Positions 1 to 4,714 of a stretch of DNA of 10,925 bases are shown piece after piece. This stretch comes from Dehalococcoidia bacterium (GTDB lineage: Bacteria; Chloroflexota; Dehalococcoidia; Lucifugimonadales; JAGWBF01). A program made the position numbers and the translations under genes. The number at the start of each line of letters is the position of its first letter. Positions within the stretch are counted from its first letter, which is position 1. The DNA is taken from the NCBI GenBank assembly GCA_021296025.1, contig JAGWBF010000031.1:19448-30372 (forward strand), written 5' to 3'. The notes under the pieces are model-generated. The model did no database searches and was not told the DNA's origin. It saw nothing but the letters and a program-made list of their open reading frames with translations.

Positions 1-39
1 TCCGGTCTTCGCCGAAACGAAGGTTACGAGAACGTCCCT

Positions 40-966
40 CTACCGGGGAGGCTGGGCGGGCGCCGGGTTGGGGATATCCCTGGTCAGATAGCCGGCTGCC
101 AAGGGCGCCAGCTCATCCGTGGGCCAGTGGCCATCAGGATTGTATATGGACCTCTCCGGCCTGGGCTGGGACATGAGGGACACCTCTCCACCCCACACCA
201 GGAAGGTCTGCCCGTTGATGTTGGATGCGTAGTCGCTGGCCAGGTACCCCACGAAGGGAGCGATGTCGTCGGGGTCCAGCTGTTCCAGCTCGCCCTCTTC
301 CGACAGACCGGAGACGCCTCCCCGCGCCCTTATCTCGTTGGCGCTCTCGGGTATGGCCCCGATCATCCGGGTTGCCGCCCTGGGAGCAATGGAGTTGGCG
401 GTGATTCCGTACCTTCCCATATCCCGGGCCACCACCTTGGTGAAGCCGGCGATGCCCGACTTGGCAGCGCCGTAATTGGCCTGCCCAGAGTTGCCCACCA
501 AGCCCGACTGGGAGCTGAAGGTGATGATCCTCCCGGACCTCTGCTGGCGGAACAGGATGCAGGCATGCTTGACCACTGTGAAGGTGCCCTTCAGGTGGAC
601 AGCTATCACATCGTCCCACTCCTGCTCGGTCATGTTGAAGATCATGCGGTCCCGGAGGATACCGGCGCAGGTGACAACGATGTCCAGCTTGCCGAAGCTG
701 TCGATGGCCGACTGGACTATCTTTTCGCCGCCTTCCATGGTCGCCACAGACTCGGTGCAGGCAACGGCGGTGCCCCCTTCGCTCCTGATCTCCGAGGCCA
801 CCTGTTCAGCAAAGGAGGCATCGAACCCCGACCCATCCACGTTCACGCCGGGGTCCACCACCACCACGCTGGCGCCTTCCTGGGCCATCAGCCTGGCTAC
901 GCCGCGGCCTACTCCCCGGCCAGCGCCGGTGACGATGGCAACCTTACCTTGGAGGATGTCTGCCAA
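40..966 (-). CDS. Short-chain dehydrogenase/reductase (3-hydroxyacyl-CoA dehydrogenase / 3-oxoacyl reductase-like)
   Basis: A 308-residue classical SDR, predicted to be a cytosolic NAD(P)-dependent oxidoreductase interconverting a hydroxyl and a keto group. Visible motifs are the Rossmann glycine motif TGAGRGVG (residues 13-20), CAG in place of the usual NAG (100-102), the catalytic Ser152 in SSQSG, and the YxxxK pair Tyr165/Lys169 in QANYGAAKSG. An acidic residue after strand 2 (Asp38 in VVVVDPG) favours NAD over NADP. The C-terminal extension beyond about residue 262 (SLMSQPRPERSIYNPDG) resembles SDRs related to the dehydrogenase part of MFE-2-type beta-oxidation enzymes; the acyl-CoA role is inferred. 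The start is TTG at 964-966, chosen because AGGAGA lies 5 bases upstream and the protein then begins directly before the first beta strand. It is the last gene of the minus-strand cluster. No deletion relative to the family is evident. Confidence 0.93.
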   Translation of the reverse strand: MADILQGKVAIVTGAGRGVGRGVARLMAQEGASVVVVDPGVNVDGSGFDASFAEQVASEIRSEGGTAVACTESVATMEGGEKIVQSAIDSFGKLDIVVTCAGILRDRMIFNMTEQEWDDVIAVHLKGTFTVVKHACILFRQQRSGRIITFSSQSGLVGNSGQANYGAAKSGIAGFTKVVARDMGRYGITANSIAPRAATRMIGAIPESANEIRARGGVSGLSEEGELEQLDPDDIAPFVGYLASDYASNINGQTFLVWGGEVSLMSQPRPERSIYNPDGHWPTDELAPLAAGYLTRDIPNPAPAQPPR

Positions 967-1009
967 TGTTCTCTCCTGGAAACTCTTTGTCGAGATCTAA
1001 AAGTACCGT

Positions 1010-1027
1010 CGGGCCGCCCGGCGCCCG
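1010..1027 (-). other. GC-rich hairpin upstream of the SDR gene
   Basis: On the minus strand a 5-bp stem (CGGGC/GCCCG) with an 8-base loop is followed, 7 bases later, by TTTT at 999-1002. It lies between the micro-ORF and the SDR start. It could be a weak terminator or attenuator, but the stem is short and the T run is displaced, so function is doubtful. Confidence 0.2.
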
Positions 1028-1075
1028 TAGTGAGATGGGCAAGGGGCCGGGCGCTCGACGCCGACCTGGGCCTGC

Positions 1076-1138
1076 TTACTTGGAGGGCTTTGGCTCAGGC
1101 TTGGGCTTTGCCGTTTCACATCCGCAAGTTGCGCACAT
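1076..1138 (-). CDS. Micro-ORF: 20-residue CxxCGC peptide
   Basis: This is an ATG-to-TAA reading frame encoding MCATCGC followed by ETAKPKPEPKPSK. The three cysteines (Cys2, Cys5, Cys7) form a CxxCGC motif. The tail is an alternating Lys/Pro/Glu string with no hydrophobic residue. A purine-rich AAAGGGG sits 8 bases before the ATG. It lies in the roughly 300-base gap between the dienelactone hydrolase (stop 124 bases upstream) and the SDR (start 109 bases downstream), on the same strand. The CxxCGC motif is known from the N-terminus of the hydrogenase maturation factor HypB, where it binds nickel, so metal binding is a plausible inference. No hydrogenase genes are in the window. The frame is short enough to arise by chance, but start, ribosome binding site, motif and co-orientation together argue that it may be translated. 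Confidence 0.5.
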   Translation of the reverse strand: MCATCGCETAKPKPEPKPSK

Positions 1139-1262
1139 ATCGTCAGCCCCTTTCTGTAGATTGGCAACCCTATCTTACACCGGGGCCGCTGCCTTGGAAA
1201 GGAGCGTCCCAGTCGTCAGGGTAAAGGCTCAAAATGTATACCGGAGGCTCCGGGACGAAGAC

Positions 1263-1970
1263 CTATCCCTTCAGGTGCTGGTCGAACCAGGCAATGGTCT
1301 TGTTCCAGGCATCCTTGGCGGCTTCGGGCCTGAAGCTGGGCCGGGCATCGCAGTGGAAGCCATGGCCGGACCCGGGGTACATGTGGAAGTCATAGGTCTT
1401 GCCCTGCTTCTTGAGCTCGGCTTCTATAGTGTCCACGTCGGCAGGTGTGGGGTTCTGGTCCTCTTCTCCGAACAGGCCCAGGACGGGGCAGTTGATGTTG
1501 GCCGTCCTCTCCAAGGGCGAGGGGCCATCTCCGCCCAGGGGAGCCAGGATGCGACCGCCGTAGAACACGGAGGCGGCCTTCAGCTCGGGAATGGTGCAGG
1601 CAGACAGGTAGCTGACGCGCCCGCCGAAGCAGAAGCCCACGATGCCAATGCGGTCAGCATCGACGAAGGGTTGGGCCCTCAGGTAATCGACGGCCGCACG
1701 GACATCGGCGATGATGCCGTCGTCGGTGCACCGGCCAAGGCGCTCCAGGGCCGTCGGGAACTCTTCGTGAAGGCCGATGGTCATGGGCCCTTCCCTATGG
1801 AACATAGCCGGCGCAAGGCCGACGTACCCCAGGGAGGGCATGCGGTCGGTGACACCCCAGATCTCCTGGATCACGATCACGGCAGGGTACTTCCCATCCT
1901 CGACGGGTTGGGTCAGGTACCCTTCCATGTTCTGGCCCTGTACATCTATGTTTACCCAACTAGGAGGCAT
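1263..1970 (-). CDS. Dienelactone hydrolase family protein (alpha/beta hydrolase)
   Basis: A 235-residue cytosolic alpha/beta hydrolase of the dienelactone hydrolase (carboxymethylenebutenolidase) family. Characterised members open the lactone ring of dienelactone in chloroaromatic breakdown; many homologues have unknown ester or lactone substrates. The catalytic triad is visible: Cys114 in GFCFGG, Asp171 in GEEDQNP, and His203 in GSGHGF. The family's conserved Glu36 lies in QEIWG. The start ATG at 1968-1970 is preceded by AAGGAG at 8 bases. After GVTD (residues 39-42) the protein jumps to RMPSLGYV, whereas family members usually have about seven more residues there (an HIxxVxx-type stretch), suggesting an in-frame loss of about 21 bases near 1844/1845. 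That stretch follows the conserved Glu, so activity may be affected. It is co-oriented with the aldo/keto reductase, 158 bases from that gene's original stop at 2129. Confidence 0.92.
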   Translation of the reverse strand: MPPSWVNIDVQGQNMEGYLTQPVEDGKYPAVIVIQEIWGVTDRMPSLGYVGLAPAMFHREGPMTIGLHEEFPTALERLGRCTDDGIIADVRAAVDYLRAQPFVDADRIGIVGFCFGGRVSYLSACTIPELKAASVFYGGRILAPLGGDGPSPLERTANINCPVLGLFGEEDQNPTPADVDTIEAELKKQGKTYDFHMYPGSGHGFHCDARPSFRPEAAKDAWNKTIAWFDQHLKG

Positions 1971-2128
1971 AGCGGCTTCTCCTTTTACGATTGAAATCGA
2001 GCAGTTCCAAGGGTGATGCTACGGAGTCCATTCTATCACGATTTTCAAGCTGTCCAGGCCCCGGCAGCTTCAGAAGATGCCGCCTGGATTGCAGGACAGC
2101 GAAGGCCTGTGGAAGTCCAGAAAACCGG

Positions 2129-2302
2129 CTAAGAGTCGCCGACGGAGGCAGGGGCGGCGTCCTCCAGGTAGAACCCGTTCTCCCACAGCTCATCGATGAT
2201 GCGAGACTCTTCCTCGGTGAGGTCGGGGGTCTCAGGGGCAGAGGCGTACTCCTGCAGGTCTTCCATGCTGGTGATGTTGGGCAGCACCGTCATGATGGTG
2301 CC
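2129..2302 (-). pseudogene. Out-of-frame C-terminal remnant of the aldo/keto reductase
   Basis: This is a 57-codon open stretch ending at TAG (2129-2131), starting GTIMTVLPNITSMEDL and continuing with PDLTEEESRIIDEL. It matches the usual C-terminus of the aldo/keto reductase family: the strand after AQAA, then the helix that positions a cofactor-binding loop. It is in a different frame from the main body of the gene. Joining the two frames needs about 23 missing bases near 2301-2306, estimated from the eight or so residues that normally separate AQAA from this stretch. This segment is therefore read as the original end of the upstream gene rather than an independent gene. Confidence 0.8.
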
Positions 2303-3116
2303 TGGCCGCCTGGGCCATGGTCCGTCCCGAGTCCTCTCCCAGGAAGTACACCTCCCTGGCCTTTCGCAGGGCCTCGGTCATCCACTCGTGCTTCCGGTGG
2401 GCCCGGTGGTCAGTAGGGTCGAACTCCGGGGGTTCGGTGAACCTGCCCGTGAGCACCTCGGAGGCGTGGGGCACCCGGGAGATGAGCCCGGTGCCTTCGC
2501 CCTCTTGTGCAATGGGGAAGAAGCTTCGCGCCGGGTCCTGCTCCAGGATGCTGTAGATGATCTGGAGGGTGTGGACCTGGCGTTCCCGCATCGATGCTTC
2601 CCCCTCCTCGTACCATCCGATGTCGGGGCCCAGGGCCACGCCGTAGTGGCGTATCTTGCCCTCCCTGACCAGGGTGTCCAGCAGGTCGAACACCTCATCC
2701 TTCTCCAGCGCATCCACCCGGGGGTTGTGCAGCTGGTAAACGTCGATGTAGTCGGTCTTGAGGCGTTTCAGGCTCTGCTCGCAGGCGTAGCGGATGAAGT
2801 CGGGCTCGAAGCGCTGGGTTCGCTCCTGGTGTCCTATGCGCTCGATGCTGTCGTAGAAATCGTAGCCGAACTTGGTTGCGATGACGATGTTGTGGCGCTC
2901 ATGTCTCAGGGCCTTGGCCAGTATCTCCTCGCCATACCCCTTGCCATAAGTATCCGCTGTGTCGTAGAAGTTGACTCCCAAGTCGAAGGCCGATTCCAGC
3001 AGCTTCACCGCATCATGCTCCTGGATCGTGCCCCACCAGTCGGTGGCCACGGTCCAAGCTCCGAACCCCACCTCGGAAAGCTCAAGGTCTGTCCTGGGAC
3101 AGTGCCGGTATTTCAT
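2232..3116 (-). CDS. Aldo/keto reductase, frameshifted near the C-terminus
   Basis: An aldo/keto reductase, a cytosolic TIM-barrel enzyme reducing aldehydes or ketones, usually with NADPH. The family tetrad is present: Asp52 and Tyr57 in YDTADTYGKG, Lys82 in ATKFG, and His130 in YQLHNP. The start ATG at 3114-3116 has GGAGGA about 7 bases upstream. The frame is normal to MAQAA (residue 271), then turns into a His-rich, non-family tail (RHHHDGAAQHHQHG) and stops at 2232. The authentic C-terminus continues in another frame to 2129. If real, the protein loses the last barrel strand and C-terminal helices and is likely impaired; an assembly error is an equal possibility. It sits 69 bases downstream of the DUF1802 gene and upstream of the dienelactone hydrolase in the same direction. 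The substrate is unknown. Confidence 0.9.
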   Translation of the reverse strand: MKYRHCPRTDLELSEVGFGAWTVATDWWGTIQEHDAVKLLESAFDLGVNFYDTADTYGKGYGEEILAKALRHERHNIVIATKFGYDFYDSIERIGHQERTQRFEPDFIRYACEQSLKRLKTDYIDVYQLHNPRVDALEKDEVFDLLDTLVREGKIRHYGVALGPDIGWYEEGEASMRERQVHTLQIIYSILEQDPARSFFPIAQEGEGTGLISRVPHASEVLTGRFTEPPEFDPTDHRAHRKHEWMTEALRKAREVYFLGEDSGRTMAQAARHHHDGAAQHHQHGRPAGVRLCP

Positions 3117-3185
3117 GGGTTGTTCCTCCGTTGAGCAGAGCAGGTAGCGGGATGCAGGCCTGGCTTCCGCTCCCGGCTTTCGATA

Positions 3186-3779
3186 TCAGACCACTGGGCT
3201 GGCGGTGGTCTTCAGCGCATCCTCGATAGCCTTCACCTGGTCGGCAAAGCGGGCATCATCCAGCACCGGGGTGAGGCTGCCGATGGCCACATCTTCCTCC
3301 AGATCCACCCAGGACCTGCAACCGCCGAAATGGGGCTTGTAGGGCACGCTGGCTGGCAATTCCATGCGGTAGACCCTTAGCAGCATGGCTGTGAGGGGAT
3401 GGCGGGGCTTCCAGCGCAGGCGGGAGTGGGCATAGTCGTCGGACCAGATGTGGTAAGGAGATAGGGAGCGGAGTTGCTCCTCCTCCGACAGTTCCACCGT
3501 CCGCTCCACCTGGGCCCAGCAGCCAAAAGTGATTGCGCCAGCATCATTGCCTTCGGCCAGGAGCCGGGCAAGGTTGTCCTGGTGGGCGGGCTTCAGGAGC
3601 TCTTCCTTCTGGTGCTCCAGGGTCGGGTAAAGAAGGAACTGTTCGTGCTCCACCCGGAAGTGCTTCCCAACCTCGCTAATGCCACCCTTCCGCAGAAGCA
3701 GTACCTGCTCCCCAGAACCCAGGGCTTGGACAACCACCGCCCACTCCTTGAAAGCCATCCGGCAGGTGTTGGGGAGCAT
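3186..3779 (-). CDS. DUF1802 family protein
   Basis: A soluble protein of 197 residues matching the DUF1802 family, whose function is unknown. Recognisable family features are the N-terminal FKEWAVVVQALGSGEQVLLLRKGGI segment in two parts (FKEWAVVV, then LLLRKGGI), the FLLYPTLEHQKEELLKP block, YHIWSDDY, LRWKPRHPL, and GGCRSWVDLEE near the C-terminus. No signal peptide or membrane segment is present. I place the start at the ATG 3777-3779 because a strong AAGGAGG lies 9 bases upstream. The TTG three codons earlier abuts that site and is unlikely; a third option is the ATG at 3756-3758, just before the conserved FKEW. It is the first gene of the minus-strand cluster and diverges from ppdK, so it probably carries the cluster's promoter in the 3780-4066 gap. 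Confidence 0.9.
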   Translation of the reverse strand: MLPNTCRMAFKEWAVVVQALGSGEQVLLLRKGGISEVGKHFRVEHEQFLLYPTLEHQKEELLKPAHQDNLARLLAEGNDAGAITFGCWAQVERTVELSEEEQLRSLSPYHIWSDDYAHSRLRWKPRHPLTAMLLRVYRMELPASVPYKPHFGGCRSWVDLEEDVAIGSLTPVLDDARFADQVKAIEDALKTTASPVV

Positions 3780-3788
3780 ATTCAGCAA

Positions 3789-3795
3789 CCTCCTT
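3789..3795 (-). promoter_or_regulatory. Ribosome binding site of the DUF1802 gene
   Basis: AAGGAGG on the minus strand, a strong Shine-Dalgarno match. Its 9-base spacing to the ATG at 3777-3779 decides that start over the in-frame TTG at 3786-3788. Confidence 0.75.
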
Positions 3796-4066
3796 GGACA
3801 TACCCAGCTTTATGCGCAGTCGCTTCCTGAAGCTAGATGTTACCACCAAACAGGTTTGCCCCTCAAGAACGAGGGGGCTGGCGCTCCGTCTTGTCCTTAC
3901 CCAAGGATATTTGAGAGGGGGTGCAAAGCTCCAACGGACCTGACCCCTGGGTGTCATCGAACATGCGGAAATCGCCCGATGCTTCCATCTGTACCAGTAT
4001 CAGGCAATGGGTGTAAGCTATCCTGGTTACGTTTGACCTACGATCTAGAAAGGGTGGTTCCTGAAG
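3796..4066. other. Divergent intergenic region between the DUF1802 gene and ppdK
   Basis: About 270 bases with no supported gene. It must hold promoters for both directions. Apart from the weak minus-strand promoter candidate, it contains an imperfect inverted repeat ACCAGTAT (3993-4000) / ATCCTGGT (4020-4027), seven of eight pairs with 19 bases between, 40 bases before ppdK. It also has the ppdK ribosome binding site AAGGGTGG, ending 9 bases before the ATG at 4067. No convincing plus-strand -35/-10 pair was found. Confidence 0.5.
3837..3866 (-). promoter_or_regulatory. Candidate promoter for the minus-strand cluster
   Basis: On the minus strand TTGAGG (3861-3866) and TAACAT (3837-3842) are separated by 18 bases and lie about 60 bases before the DUF1802 start. 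Each hexamer matches only four of six positions of the sigma-70 consensus. The -35 element overlaps a small inverted repeat (CCCCTC at 3859-3864, GAGGGG at 3871-3876). The position is sensible but the match is weak. Confidence 0.25.
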
Positions 4067-4714
4067 ATGGTTCAGTCGAAGAAGATGGTGTACAGCTTCG
4101 ATGAAGGCGACATGCGCTCCCTCCTCGGCGGCAAGGGGGCCAACCTGTGCGAGATGGCCAAGCTGGGGCTCCCCGTGCCCCCGGGCTTCATCATCACCAC
4201 CGAAGCCTGCCTCGACTACTACGACCTGGACCATGAACTTCCCGAGGGCCTCTGGGACCAGGTGCAGGAGAAGCTGCACGGGCTGGAGTCCACCCTGGGC
4301 AGGGAGCTGGGCTCCACCGACAATCCCCTGCTGGTCTCGGTGCGCTCCGGGGCGCGAATCTCCATGCCCGGCATGATGGACACCATCCTCAACCTGGGCG
4401 TAAGCGACGACAACGTGGCCTCCCTGGCGCGCCACATGAACGACGAGCGCCCAGCCTATGATGCCTACCGTCGCTTCCTGCAGATATTCGCCAGCATCGT
4501 CTTCGGCATGGAATCATCCTCAGCGGGCACAAGGAACGGGCGGGCAAGACCCTGGACCATGAGCTTAGCCCCGATGAGCTCCGGGCTGTCATCGCCGATT
4601 TCAAGGCCGCTGTCCGGGAGCACACCGGACGTGACGTTCCCCAGGACCCCCAGCAGCAGCTCTTCGAGGCTGTGCAGGCGGTGTTCCAGAGCTGGAACAG
4701 CCCCAGGGCCATAA
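4067..4714 (+). CDS. ppdK: Pyruvate phosphate dikinase, N-terminal part (frame ends after a frameshift at about 4513)
   Basis: First part of pyruvate phosphate dikinase, which interconverts pyruvate + ATP + phosphate with PEP + AMP + pyrophosphate at the pyruvate/PEP node of carbon metabolism. This piece carries the beginning of the ATP-grasp nucleotide-binding domain: LLGGKGANL with Lys23, LPVPPGF, and VRSGAR (Arg93, Arg97) followed by MPGMMDT. The start ATG 4067 has AAGGGTGG 9 bases upstream; the ATG at 4085 is a weaker alternative. Homology runs to FASIVFGME (about residue 149). After that the frame reads unrelated Ser/Arg/Pro-rich residues until it stops at 4714, because the true frame continues one register over from about 4516. 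Net length requires a deletion of 1 modulo 3 bases; family spacing suggests about 16 bases lost. Everything from about 4516 to 4714 in this frame is therefore not authentic protein. Confidence 0.9.
   Translation: MVQSKKMVYSFDEGDMRSLLGGKGANLCEMAKLGLPVPPGFIITTEACLDYYDLDHELPEGLWDQVQEKLHGLESTLGRELGSTDNPLLVSVRSGARISMPGMMDTILNLGVSDDNVASLARHMNDERPAYDAYRRFLQIFASIVFGMESSSAGTRNGRARPWTMSLAPMSSGLSSPISRPLSGSTPDVTFPRTPSSSSSRLCRRCSRAGTAPGP

Noticed and set aside
1..39. Start of another gene beyond the SDR stop
   Set aside because: 39 bases show no start codon with a ribosome binding site and no recognisable coding sequence on either strand.
1010..1027. Rho-independent terminator before the SDR gene
   Set aside because: The stem is only 5 bp with an 8-base loop and the TTTT is 7 bases away; listed as a weak hairpin, not called as a terminator.
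1960..2193. A 77-codon minus-strand frame overlapping the end of the aldo/keto reductase remnant and the start of the dienelactone hydrolase
   Set aside because: It is out of frame with both, Arg/Ser/Pro-rich, and matches no family; the true dienelactone hydrolase start has its own ribosome binding site.
127..3134. Long plus-strand open frames (about 365, 342 and 312 codons) opposite the SDR, dienelactone hydrolase and aldo/keto reductase genes
   Set aside because: Low-complexity, family-less translations lying over genes with clear catalytic motifs and ribosome binding sites on the minus strand; treated as codon-bias shadows.
3786..3788. TTG as the start of the DUF1802 gene
   Set aside because: It directly abuts the AAGGAGG site, leaving no spacing, whereas the ATG at 3777-3779 is correctly placed.
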